In this document: positions 1 through 7,388 of the stretch, piece after piece
How positions within the stretch are numbered: the first letter of the stretch is position 1
Layout of the letters: each line of letters opens with the position of its first letter
NCBI GenBank assembly: GCA_964485235.1
Contig: CAZAIO010000070.1
Coordinates: 1 to 13,858 of the forward strand
Source of the DNA: CAZAIO01 sp964485235
Lineage (GTDB): Bacteria > Chloroflexota > Dehalococcoidia > GIF9 > UBA5629
Length of the DNA: 13,858 nt
Direction of reading: 5' to 3'
The notes under the pieces: model-generated
Database searches by the model: none
Told to the model about the DNA's origin: nothing
Seen by the model: only the letters and a program-made list of their open reading frames with translations
Position numbers and translations under genes: made by a program

Positions 1-104
1 TAAAACCATGCCGCTTTATTTTTGCCCAGAGATTGCGCCAGACGTGTTTTTACTTTTCCCGGTAAAGGAAACCGTAAGAAGATAAATAATGCAGTTGGAA
101 CCAT
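1..104 (-). CDS. DUF2064 / TIGR04282-type glycosyltransferase, N-terminal fragment
   Basis: This is the first 34 codons of a minus-strand gene that starts at ATG 104-102 and leaves the window at base 1. The translation opens MVPTALFIFLRFPLPGKVKT and continues RLAQSLG. The pattern 'hFhRxPxPGKVKTRL..xLG' is the family hallmark of DUF2064 (TIGR04282, rSAM/selenodomain-associated transferase 1), a GT-A-like nucleotidyl/glycosyltransferase group. These proteins often sit beside GT2 glycosyltransferases, which fits the divergent GT2 gene here. No Shine-Dalgarno is visible before the start, and the upstream bases are almost all A/T. The true substrate is unknown and the C-terminal four fifths are not seen. 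Confidence 0.72.
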   Translation of the reverse strand, partial: MVPTALFIFLRFPLPGKVKTRLAQSLGKNKAAWF

Positions 105-267
105 AGTCTTTATAATATAAAAATATAATAATAAGCTGTCATTTGATGCAAAATTTTTTACGTGTTATTTTCATTATAGCACTCTTTTTCCTATCGGATG
201 GATTCATTAGTTTATCGTACAATTAATTTCAAACTATGTAATGCATGAGTTACAATTAAATATAAAT
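105..267. promoter_or_regulatory. AT-rich divergent intergenic region
   Basis: This 163-bp stretch separates the minus-strand DUF2064 gene from the plus-strand GT2 gene, so it should carry both promoters. The half next to the minus-strand gene (105-135) is nearly all A/T. On the minus strand a TATATT lies about 9 nt before ATG 104, which would make that transcript nearly leaderless. On the plus strand TACAAT (218-223) is a possible -10 without a good -35. No Shine-Dalgarno is present for either gene. The promoter calls are inference from composition and layout. Confidence 0.35.
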
Positions 268-954
268 ATGTCCGAGGTAGTTGTAATAATCCCCGCTCTT
301 GACGAAGAACAATCCATCGGTAAGGTAATTGCTGACATTCCCGGGAAGATAGTATCCGAAATTGTAGTTGTGAATAACGATTCCCGCGATTCCACCGGAG
401 AAATTGCCAGAAATGCCGGTGCGACAGTAATCGATGAACCCCGCCGTGGATACGGATCTGCCTGTTTAAGAGGTATTGAGTATGTGCGATCAAGACGTAA
501 AAAAGCGGATATTGCTATATTCCTGGACGGGGATTACTCGGACTATCCCGAAGAGATAAGTAAATTAATACAACCGATCATACAACATGACTATGATCTG
601 GTGATCGGTTCACGATTGTCAGGCGAGCTACAGTCAGGTGCAATGTCGCCCTATCAGAAACTTGGAAATCGCGTAACAACTGCGCTGATCAAATTATTTT
701 ATAAAGCCAGCTACACCGACCTGGGTCCGTTTCGAGCTATCAAATTCGACAGGTTACTGCAATTAGGAATGCAGGAGAAAACGTTTGGCTGGACTGCTGA
801 AATGCAGGTTAAAGCAGCCAAACAGCACCTTCGCTATTGTGAGGTGCCGGTTACCTATAGGCCAAGGATTGGCTCATCTAAAATATCAGGTACCGCCAGG
901 GGAGCACTACTTGCCAGTTGCGGCATTATAGCAACCATACTTAAAAATATATAA
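268..954 (+). CDS. DPM1-like family 2 glycosyltransferase
   Basis: This is a soluble GT-A fold transferase of the polyprenyl-phosphate mannose/glucose synthase type. From ATG 268 it starts MSEVVVIIPALDEE, the usual N-terminal strand of the fold. The nucleotide-binding region reads VVVNNDSRDST about 25 residues later, and the metal-binding DXD motif is DGD (residues 87-89), followed by VIGSRL, TDLGPFRAI and GWTAEMQVKA, all typical of bacterial DPM1-like enzymes. There is no membrane anchor, so the product probably works at the inner face of the membrane. An in-frame ATG at 241 adds nine residues. I prefer 268 because it matches family N-termini; neither start has a Shine-Dalgarno. It is followed after 4 nt by the CslA-like gene and probably supplies lipid-linked sugar to the GT-C protein. 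The sugar (mannose or glucose) cannot be read from the sequence. Confidence 0.88.
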   Translation: MSEVVVIIPALDEEQSIGKVIADIPGKIVSEIVVVNNDSRDSTGEIARNAGATVIDEPRRGYGSACLRGIEYVRSRRKKADIAIFLDGDYSDYPEEISKLIQPIIQHDYDLVIGSRLSGELQSGAMSPYQKLGNRVTTALIKLFYKASYTDLGPFRAIKFDRLLQLGMQEKTFGWTAEMQVKAAKQHLRYCEVPVTYRPRIGSSKISGTARGALLASCGIIATILKNI

Positions 955-958
955 TTCA

Positions 959-2476
959 ATGTCTGAAGTTATATTAAATACAGTCACTATTACTATGCTG
1001 GTCGTGTACGGGATTTCCCTGATTTTTATTTTCGCTTACAGCCTCATACAAACGAACCTGGTTTTTCTTTACCTGCGTTACAAACGAAAAAAAAGGCCGT
1101 CCGGGAGTTCGAGTCCACCTGAGATATACAAAGGTGAATACCCGTTTGTAACTGTCCAGTTACCTGTCTACAACGAATTATACGTTGTTAAACGCCTCTT
1201 AAATGCTGTTGCCGCTTTCGATTACCCGAAGGATAAATTCGAGATCCAGATTCTCGATGATTCTACCGACGAAACGGTCGCTTTAGTCGATTCGAAAGTG
1301 GCTGCACTTGAACCAAAAGGGTTGAACATTTCACATATCCGGCGTAGTACACGGGAAGGATTTAAAGCGGGAGCTCTTGCACATGGTTTGCTGACAGCCA
1401 AAGGTGAACTTATTGCTATTTTTGATGCTGATTTTATTCCCCCCCGTGATTTTCTTAAGAAGACAGTGCCTTATTTTGAAGATAAGCAGGTCGGTCTAGT
1501 GCAAACTAAATGGGAGCATATCAATGAAAATTACTCGTTCCTGACACGGATGCAGGCTTTCGGGCTCGATGCCCACTTTACTATAGAACAGCAAGGTCGC
1601 AATGCCGGCGGCCATTTTATCAACTTTAATGGTACTGCGGGTATCTGGCGCAGGAATTGCATCATCGATGCCGGCAACTGGCAACCTGACACACTAACCG
1701 AAGACCTGGATTTAAGTTACAGGGCACAGCTTAAAGGATGGAAATTCCTCTATCTTGAACATATAGGAAGTCCGGCCGAATTGCCCGTTACTATGAATGC
1801 CGTTAAAACTCAACAGTTCCGCTGGACAAAAGGTGCAGCCGAATGCGCAAAGAAAAATTTGCTCTCAGTACTCAGATCAAAACATATCTCCGGTTCAACC
1901 AAGGTCCATGCACTTTTTCATTTAATGAATTGCACCGTCTTCATCTGTATTCTCCTGATTGCGCTGATGAGTATTCCATTACTTTTCATCAAGAGCAGCC
2001 ATCCTTATTATGCAGATATATTTCTTTTTACTTCATTCTCACCGCTCAGCCTCTTTTTGTTCAGCTATTTTTACTGGACTGCCACAATTCAAAAACCGGG
2101 TAGCTCAATCCTCTCATTTCTGAAGAAATTCCCCTTATTTTTATCGGTATCCATGGGATTCGCGCTCAATAACTCAATTGCTTTATTTGAAGGTTATATC
2201 GGGAAAAAAATCCCGTTTATACGAACGCCAAAGTTCAATATCACAGGCAATAAAGGCAGGTGGCAGGGTAATAAATATCTGATATCCGGAATAAACGGAA
2301 CAACAATATTCGAAGGCCTGTTTATGTTCTATTGTCTCGCAGGTATTTATTTTGACTTTTATTTTCACAATTACGGTATGTTGTTGTTTCACAGCATGCT
2401 GGCATCAGGATTCGGATATGTGTTCTATTATTCCATAGCACAATCTTTAGTAGCGATTCGACATACGAATGGATAA
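959..2476 (+). CDS. Processive GT2 glycosyltransferase, CslA/cellulose-synthase-like
   Basis: This 505-residue membrane glycosyltransferase polymerises a beta-linked glycan from nucleotide sugar. One N-terminal membrane segment (about 9-37) leads into the catalytic domain. The four signatures of the cellulose-synthase superfamily are present: D100-D101 in ILDDSTDET, DAD 156-158, TED 247-249 and QQFRW 285-289 (the Q(Q/R)xRW motif). The C-terminal half holds several membrane segments (about 320-345, 355-375, 390-410, 450-500) and an IPFIRTPKF motif near 418-426 that is common in CslA/CslC-type glucomannan or glucan synthases. No PilZ domain is present, so direct c-di-GMP control as in BcsA is not expected. 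It lies 4 nt after the DPM1-like gene and overlaps the next gene by 8 nt. No Shine-Dalgarno is seen. The polymer (glucan or mannan) is unknown. Confidence 0.9.
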   Translation: MSEVILNTVTITMLVVYGISLIFIFAYSLIQTNLVFLYLRYKRKKRPSGSSSPPEIYKGEYPFVTVQLPVYNELYVVKRLLNAVAAFDYPKDKFEIQILDDSTDETVALVDSKVAALEPKGLNISHIRRSTREGFKAGALAHGLLTAKGELIAIFDADFIPPRDFLKKTVPYFEDKQVGLVQTKWEHINENYSFLTRMQAFGLDAHFTIEQQGRNAGGHFINFNGTAGIWRRNCIIDAGNWQPDTLTEDLDLSYRAQLKGWKFLYLEHIGSPAELPVTMNAVKTQQFRWTKGAAECAKKNLLSVLRSKHISGSTKVHALFHLMNCTVFICILLIALMSIPLLFIKSSHPYYADIFLFTSFSPLSLFLFSYFYWTATIQKPGSSILSFLKKFPLFLSVSMGFALNNSIALFEGYIGKKIPFIRTPKFNITGNKGRWQGNKYLISGINGTTIFEGLFMFYCLAGIYFDFYFHNYGMLLFHSMLASGFGYVFYYSIAQSLVAIRHTNG

Positions 2477-3800
2477 ACAAAAAATTATCTGGATTGGCAT
2501 TATCCTGTCGCTTTCATTGCCTGCTTATATCTGGATCGGCTATGAAACGGTAAGGACAAATTTTGTTCAACTCGTAGTATTGTATGCTTTTCTATCCGGC
2601 ATCTACCTGCTGGCTGTATCCCGTAAGGTCTTCAATGTCAGGTTACCGGTCTTTATTTGCGCTGCGTTAATACTGCGGCTGTCCCTGATGTTCATGACGC
2701 CGAACCTGACCGATGATTATTATCGATATATCTGGGATGGCCTCCTCTTTGTCCACGGCTACAATCCGTATCTTGTTTTACCATCCCAGTTTATCCATAG
2801 CATGCAAACAGTACCCGGCATAACCGCCTCACTATACGAAGGGCTCAATTCTGCGGACTACTTTTCAGTTTATCCTCCGTTGTGCCAGTTTGTTTTCGGC
2901 CTGAGCGCTATAATTTCCGGCGGCAATATTTTATACAGTATTATCGTCATCAGGTCCGTGGTTATTATTGCGGAAATCGGCACTATTATTCTTCTCTATA
3001 AATTAGCCGCCAGGTTCGATATGTCACCGGCTGTTGTCGCTATCTATGCTTTCAACCCCCTGGTTATCATGGAGCTGACAGGAAATATACATCCGGAAGC
3101 GATCATGATTTTTTTCCTGGTACTGACCATATATTTTCTGTCACACGAAAGGCTTTCCTGTGCCGCAGGAAGCTTTGCGCTGGCAATCAGCGCCAGGTTA
3201 CTTCCTTTGATATTTTTACCTTTGCTCATCAAACGGCTTGGCGTGGTAAAAAGCGCAGTATTTTCTGTTATCGTTTCAGTCATATTCATCGTTTTATTCA
3301 TACCGTTTTTTAATACCGGCGTTATAGCAAATTATTTTTCAACATTAAGCCTCTATTTCCAAAAATTTGAGTTCAATGCCAGCGTCTATTATTTACTGCG
3401 ATGGGCAGGTTATCTTATCACCGGTTATAACACGATTGCCGTGTCAGGTATCATTTTAGCCGTCGCTGTATTTATAGTAATTATCGTTATAGCGCTCAGG
3501 GAGAAGGTGTTAAGCTGGCAATCATTATTTCAAAGTATGCTCGCGTGCGGCACAGTATATTTCCTGCTCGCCACTACCGTGCATCCGTGGTATATCACTA
3601 CTCTGGTGCTTGTATCTGTATTTACCAGCTTTCGCTATCCGGTAGTCTGGTCAATTCTAATAATTTTAAGCTACGCAGCATACATAACTGTGCCCTATTC
3701 TGAAAACCTGTGGCTGGTAGGAATAGAATATGCCGGGTTAGGCGGGTGGATGTGCTACGAATTATTTATAAAGCGCGGACTTAAATCGCTTCATAATTAA
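2469..3800 (+). CDS. GT-C family mannosyltransferase-like integral membrane protein
   Basis: This 443-residue protein has roughly ten to twelve hydrophobic segments and no soluble domain. After two or three N-terminal membrane segments, the first outer loop carries D82-D83 in TDDYYRYIWDG, then NPY (99-101) and VYPPL (134-138). This arrangement is typical of GT-C enzymes related to MptA/MptB and DUF2029 polyprenyl-phosphate-mannose-dependent transferases, where the acidic pair is catalytic or metal-binding. Later loops hold HPE (208-210) and HPWY (372-375), also recurrent in this group. It likely moves a sugar from a polyprenyl-phosphate carrier, perhaps made by the upstream DPM1-like enzyme, onto an outer-face acceptor. 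Its ATG overlaps the preceding stop (ATGGATAA), indicating translational coupling without a Shine-Dalgarno. Donor and acceptor are inferred. Confidence 0.83.
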   Translation: MDKQKIIWIGIILSLSLPAYIWIGYETVRTNFVQLVVLYAFLSGIYLLAVSRKVFNVRLPVFICAALILRLSLMFMTPNLTDDYYRYIWDGLLFVHGYNPYLVLPSQFIHSMQTVPGITASLYEGLNSADYFSVYPPLCQFVFGLSAIISGGNILYSIIVIRSVVIIAEIGTIILLYKLAARFDMSPAVVAIYAFNPLVIMELTGNIHPEAIMIFFLVLTIYFLSHERLSCAAGSFALAISARLLPLIFLPLLIKRLGVVKSAVFSVIVSVIFIVLFIPFFNTGVIANYFSTLSLYFQKFEFNASVYYLLRWAGYLITGYNTIAVSGIILAVAVFIVIIVIALREKVLSWQSLFQSMLACGTVYFLLATTVHPWYITTLVLVSVFTSFRYPVVWSILIILSYAAYITVPYSENLWLVGIEYAGLGGWMCYELFIKRGLKSLHN

Positions 3801-4021
3801 AAACAGGCGGTCTTAACAGATATTCTCCCAATAGCATACAAAGCGAGCCAGTGAACGTAGTAAGAGAATGAACACGATATTTCTTCGATCCCGTTCCAGT
3901 ATTCAAGTCTGCTAGATAATTACCCTAACTTTAATATCGGGGGCGAATTTTGACAGTCTTATTTAAGTTATTTAATAATGTCCATAACAACGATTTCCGT
4001 TAAACTTTGTTGATAAGCTGT

Positions 4022-4762
4022 ATGAGGGGTAGCGAAATACATAAACCGGCAAATTTTTTCAGCGAGAAACTACTAAACGGCGGGACCGCTCTGGTCTTGA
4101 TGGGGTCGCTGTGGCTCTACCTCTGGGTTTTCCCGTGGTATATGTCATACAAATCAAATCCCCACTGGGGTCACAATTACACTGAAGCTATAGCCTTCCT
4201 GGCAGTGGGGATTGCCTATTTCAACCGCCGGTTGTTATCGTACATTATTGCATTTATTACCGCACTCTTTATAATCCCGGCCGCATTAGAACTATTACCC
4301 CATTATTTGACAGCCCTTATAAATGCCGCATTACTGGCACTGATAATTATCGATATAGTATTTGAACGAATATTCCATATCGATCTCTTTCATCTGTCCA
4401 ACAAACAACTCGATTTCTGGTTAAAAAAACATATACCGCGTTTCTCCTATATCATGCTGGCCCATATGTCATTACTTTATTTCCTGGTACGCTTGCCTAT
4501 GGGAACGTATGAGACGGACCTGGTAACAAAGGTATATGACGGAATGCTATTCCCCTTTGTTATATTACTTTTATTGGAGGACATGCCGGGGATTTTTAAT
4601 GGAACACTTGCCAGGTATTCAAGTTATTTCTGGGGAATGGCTGCGATGATTGTTTCCCTGGTATTGCTATCGAACCAGCCGGAAACATGGGTTATAATGG
4701 CAATCACACTTGTATTTACTATCCTTGGCATTATAGCTCTTGTATTTAAAACCGGGGAATAA
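4022..4762 (+). CDS. Hypothetical multi-pass membrane protein
   Basis: I do not recognise this family. From ATG 4022 it has 246 residues with about seven or eight hydrophobic segments (near 22-41, 53-66, 70-92, 95-117, 140-157, 172-187, 201-217 and 222-243). A conspicuous loop after the first segment reads PHWGHNY, and a central hydrophilic stretch (about 120-139, with HIDLFHLSNKQ) lies between segments. There is no catalytic motif I can name. In-frame TTG codons at 4007 and 4010 would add up to five residues; none of the starts has a Shine-Dalgarno. It is 221 nt after the GT-C gene on the same strand and could belong to the glycan cluster, but it may have its own promoter. Its stop codon falls inside an 18-bp sequence that recurs at the right end of the window. 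Confidence 0.7.
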   Translation: MRGSEIHKPANFFSEKLLNGGTALVLMGSLWLYLWVFPWYMSYKSNPHWGHNYTEAIAFLAVGIAYFNRRLLSYIIAFITALFIIPAALELLPHYLTALINAALLALIIIDIVFERIFHIDLFHLSNKQLDFWLKKHIPRFSYIMLAHMSLLYFLVRLPMGTYETDLVTKVYDGMLFPFVILLLLEDMPGIFNGTLARYSSYFWGMAAMIVSLVLLSNQPETWVIMAITLVFTILGIIALVFKTGE

Positions 4763-4770
4763 GTATTTAT
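4753..4770 (+). repeat. 18-bp direct repeat, copy 1
   Basis: The sequence CGGGGAATAAGTATTTAT covers the last codons and stop of the membrane protein gene. It recurs exactly at 13837-13854. With the next four bases the two copies match at 21 of 22 positions. Upstream flanks are only loosely similar (both contain ATTTAA a few bases before). Confidence 0.75.
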
Positions 4771-5317
4771 TTATCGTATGCCCTGACTGCTTAACCTGAA
4801 ACAGGCTTTCCACCGGTAATGATTATTCAACCACCCGTTATTTATTATTCAACAAAAAGCCAACGTGTTTAACAAAGCGGGAAATTATTACTTCTTTAAG
4901 TAAACCAGGCTTCTAGACAATCTGGCTAAAAAGAGTATCGCGTTTCCCCATGTTGTACGCTTTAGCGGAGCTTTTAATCAGGTGTTGCCTTCCCACAGGC
5001 AACCCTGATGGTTACAGTCAGACCACATAGCTCATTGAATCACAGGACACCAGTGGAGTATGCCAACATAATGGCTGGATTCTAAGCACAGGTGATGCTA
5101 ATTACGGGGTAAGGTCAAAAGAACACAATTTCAGCAATTGGGCATAAAAAAGAATAATTAAAACAACAATACAATGCTACCGTTAACTTAGACTATACAA
5201 AAGTCAGAATTGTGACATAGTGCCTGGTTTCATACGTTACTCAATGGAAAGAACTCCCAAACCAGGACTATAGAGGTCGATTTCTAAGTACTCCCACATT
5301 TTTTCTATTTTTACATA
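4771..5317. other. Gene-poor gap with an IS3 fossil and short inverted repeats
   Basis: No intact gene is visible on either strand. The gap holds the 3' end of an IS3-type transposase (listed separately) and a 7-bp hairpin GTTGCCT/AGGCAAC (4984-4990 and 4997-5003) with no T tract. AAACCAGG (4902-4909 and 5259-5266) recurs with its inverse CCTGGTTT (5223-5230), so 5223-5266 could fold with an 8-bp stem and a 28-nt loop. Frequent stops in all frames and the transposase fossil suggest decayed mobile DNA inserted between the glycan cluster and the transporter operon. Confidence 0.5.
5014..5085 (+). pseudogene. IS3-family transposase (OrfB) C-terminal remnant
   Basis: Read from ACA 5014 this frame gives about 23 codons ending at TAA 5083-5085. 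It contains RPHSSL (5020-5037), then TPVEYA (5047-5064) and a short tail. 'xVRPHSSLxxxTPxEYA' is the conserved extreme C-terminus of IS3-family OrfB integrases (rve_3 region). The expected upstream catalytic domain (DDE) is absent: bases 4760-5013 do not translate into it in any frame. The remnant is therefore a 3' fossil left after deletion of most of an element. About 30 nt downstream, GGGGTAAGGTCA ending at 5117 could be the old right inverted repeat, since such ends finish in CA, but no partner left end was found. Confidence 0.72.
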
Positions 5318-5362
5318 AATCTTGAGTGAATCTTGATATCTGCCCTGTATTATTGCTCTATA
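5318..5362 (+). promoter_or_regulatory. Promoter with 11-bp-phased direct repeat (OmpR/PhoB-type box)
   Basis: AATCTTGA occurs twice, at 5318-5325 and 5329-5336, exactly one helical turn (11 bp) apart. Tandem repeats with this period are the usual operators of OmpR/PhoB-family response regulators. The second copy overlaps a -35-like TTGATA (5333-5338), followed after 18 nt by TCTATA (5357-5362) as -10. The start codon of the operon's first gene lies at 5429, giving a leader of about 60 nt. The operon itself encodes an OmpR-family regulator, so autoregulation is likely but inferred. Confidence 0.55.
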
Positions 5363-5428
5363 TGGTATTGAACTTGCATGGTGTATGGGAATCACAAGGG
5401 GGAACTAAACCTACAGGAGTACCCACAA

Positions 5429-6718
5429 ATGCTCTACCTGGCTCTCAAGGAACTAATCAATAGAAAGAAATTGTATCTTCTAAACGTGGTAACGATAGGG
5501 CTGGTCACATTTATGCTTATTGTCTTAACCTGTCTGGCGGCCGCTTATAAAAACGCATCCAGATTACCATTTCAAGATGTGCAGAGCAGCCTCATAGTAC
5601 AAAAAAATGGCAATGTTCCTGAAAATATATCGGGCGTACTGCTCTCTTGTTCTCTGGCACCGATAAGCGTTGAATCAATTCCGAAAATTACCCGGATCGA
5701 TGGTGTCCGAGATGTTGCTACTGCGCTTTCACTCTGGGTTTTTGATGCAGATCATTTCAAACGTGTTTTGGGAGTCAATTGGAACGATGATTTTGGCAGG
5801 AAACTGACGTCCCGGTTAATAGAAGGTTCTATTCCCACCACGGATGGTGAAGTGGTGGCTGAAAAAACCTATGCCCAAAAATACAACCTCGGACCGGGCA
5901 GTAAGACAACGGTATCCGGCCTAAACTTCATTGTCACAGGTATTATGAGAGAATCCGGCAATGAAATAGCAGCATCCGATCTTGTTGTTAATTTAAGAGT
6001 CGCGCAAGATATGGCTTACCAGTCACAAAACCTGCAGGCAGTGGAAACATTTAATAAAACAGATGTAAACATAATTTTAGTGAACGCTGTCCAGACAAGG
6101 ATAACCGAGGTGTCTCAAGAAATAAAGGGGGCTTTGAGCGACCCCAGTGCCAATTCAGGAGAAACACCCTTAGGACAGATTATCGGCACATACAATATCT
6201 ATACACCTCGGTCTTTTGAAGACCAGATATCTGCGGTTTTCCGTATGTCAGATAAATTGATGTGGATTATTGCGTTGGTAATTTTCGCCGGAGCTGCCTT
6301 GATAATTGCCCGGAATACCTTGCACATCGTTCTGGAGAGACGAAAAGAATTCGGCATAATGAAATCGGTAGGTTTCCGACGAAAAGATCTCCAAAAAGAG
6401 ACAGCTATAGAAACAATTATCCAGATTCTCAGCGGATTTGCAGCAGGCCTGGCTCTATCGGCTTTGGCCATATTCATCCTCGGTCGTACTACAGTATCGA
6501 TAGCTATACCGTGGGAACTGAGCGCTTATCCTCATTTTCTGCTGGCAAATCCCAATGATGCCAATGTTGTGCAGACATACCCGCTGCCAATCAGCATTGA
6601 ACCACTATATGCATGTGCGACATTTCTGCTGGTTCTGATAATCGGACTCATGACTTCATTTTTGGCCATGTGGCAGATAAGCAAACTAAGACCGATGGAG
6701 GTTTTGAAACATGAATAA
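5429..6718 (+). CDS. FtsX-like ABC transporter permease A (MacB/LolCE type)
   Basis: This is the permease of a type VII ABC system. I start it at ATG 5429 because AGGAG (5415-5419) lies 9 nt upstream and the resulting N-terminus MLYLALKELINRKK matches that of permease B. An in-frame ATG at 5378 adds 17 residues but lacks a Shine-Dalgarno and sits close to the -10. The 429-residue product has one N-terminal membrane segment (about 15-40), a large extracytoplasmic domain (about 41-275, MacB_PCD-like), then an FtsX domain with membrane segments near 277-296, 327-353 and 393-415. The cytoplasmic loop ERRKEFGIMKSVG (303-315) is the coupling-helix region and the C-terminus RPMEVLK is typical. It overlaps the ATPase gene by 8 nt. 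It likely pairs with permease B around an ATPase dimer; the substrate is unknown. Confidence 0.88.
   Translation: MLYLALKELINRKKLYLLNVVTIGLVTFMLIVLTCLAAAYKNASRLPFQDVQSSLIVQKNGNVPENISGVLLSCSLAPISVESIPKITRIDGVRDVATALSLWVFDADHFKRVLGVNWNDDFGRKLTSRLIEGSIPTTDGEVVAEKTYAQKYNLGPGSKTTVSGLNFIVTGIMRESGNEIAASDLVVNLRVAQDMAYQSQNLQAVETFNKTDVNIILVNAVQTRITEVSQEIKGALSDPSANSGETPLGQIIGTYNIYTPRSFEDQISAVFRMSDKLMWIIALVIFAGAALIIARNTLHIVLERRKEFGIMKSVGFRRKDLQKETAIETIIQILSGFAAGLALSALAIFILGRTTVSIAIPWELSAYPHFLLANPNDANVVQTYPLPISIEPLYACATFLLVLIIGLMTSFLAMWQISKLRPMEVLKHE
6697..6701 (+). promoter_or_regulatory. Ribosome binding site of the ATPase gene
   Basis: GGAGG sits 9 nt before ATG 6711, inside the end of permease A. Together with the ATGAATAA stop-start overlap it supports independent yet coupled initiation of the ATPase. 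Confidence 0.7.
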
Positions 6719-7388
6719 AATTGTTATGGTGGACCAACTCAGTAAAACGCTTGGTACGGTGAAGGCAATCGATAATATATCGTTCGATATAAAAGAAGGA
6801 GAATTCATAGCGATACAGGGCCCCTCCGGGTCTGGTAAATCTACATTGCTGGGACTGCTTGCCGGCCTCGAGGAACCCGATAAAGGTAATATTGTGATTG
6901 CCGATAAACAATTAACAACGATGACAGAGGACGAGTTGGCAATATTTCGAAGGTATAATGTCGGCTTCGTCTTCCAGGCCTTTAATCTCATACCTACACT
7001 CAATCTTGCCGAAAACATCTCTATTCCACTTCTTCCAGAACGCATAGGCAAGAAAGAAATTTTCCAACGAGCTCAAGAAATTGCCAGAAATGTCGGCCTG
7101 AGCGAGAGACTGGAGCATTATCCCTGTCAGCTTTCCGGTGGTGAACAGCAAAGGGTAGCAATAGCCAGATCCTTGATAAATAAGCCGAAGATTGTCTTCG
7201 CTGACGAACCTACCGGAAACCTCGATACCAATACAGGGGCACAAATAATCCAATTGCTCCGGAAATTGAACTTAGAAACCGGGCAAACATTTGTGCTGGT
7301 AACTCATGATGACAAAATAGCCAAAGAATCGGACCGCATAATAAAGCTCATAGACGGGAGAATAATAAATGAAAACCGAAATAAATAA
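6711..7388 (+). CDS. ABC transporter ATP-binding protein (MacB/LolD family)
   Basis: This 225-residue protein is a complete single-domain ABC ATPase of the length usual for LolD/FtsE-like proteins. It carries Walker A GPSGSGKST (37-45), the Q-loop Q89 in VFQAFNLIPTLNLAENI, the signature LSGGEQQRVAIARSL (from 141), Walker B IVFADEPTGNLD with catalytic E166, and the H-loop H199 in LVTHDD. The FQAFNLIPTLNLAENI and ADEPTGNLD wording places it in the MacB/LolD subgroup rather than among nutrient importers. It should work at the inner membrane as a homodimer driving conformational change in permeases A and B. The start follows GGAGG with 9-nt spacing and overlaps permease A by 8 nt; its 3' end overlaps the lipoprotein gene by 20 nt. 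Confidence 0.95.
   Translation: MNKIVMVDQLSKTLGTVKAIDNISFDIKEGEFIAIQGPSGSGKSTLLGLLAGLEEPDKGNIVIADKQLTTMTEDELAIFRRYNVGFVFQAFNLIPTLNLAENISIPLLPERIGKKEIFQRAQEIARNVGLSERLEHYPCQLSGGEQQRVAIARSLINKPKIVFADEPTGNLDTNTGAQIIQLLRKLNLETGQTFVLVTHDDKIAKESDRIIKLIDGRIINENRNK

Noticed and set aside
212..493. Minus-strand open frame overlapping the GT2 gene
   Set aside because: It lies opposite the DPM1-like gene, whose motifs are clear, and the translation has no recognisable domain.
3801..4006. Short minus-strand frame of about 45 codons between the GT-C gene and the membrane protein
   Set aside because: No start with a ribosome site and no recognisable motif; I could not tie it to any transposase or other family.
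4984..5003. Hairpin GTTGCCT/AGGCAAC as an intrinsic terminator
   Set aside because: No T tract follows on either strand, the loop is 6 nt, and it lies more than 200 nt from the nearest gene end.
6262..6558. Plus-strand open frame inside permease A
   Set aside because: Out-of-frame shadow of the FtsX domain; low-complexity, charged translation without family features.
6686..7051. Minus-strand frame of 121 residues opposite the ATPase
   Set aside because: The plus strand encodes all ABC ATPase motifs in order; the reverse frame is a shadow.
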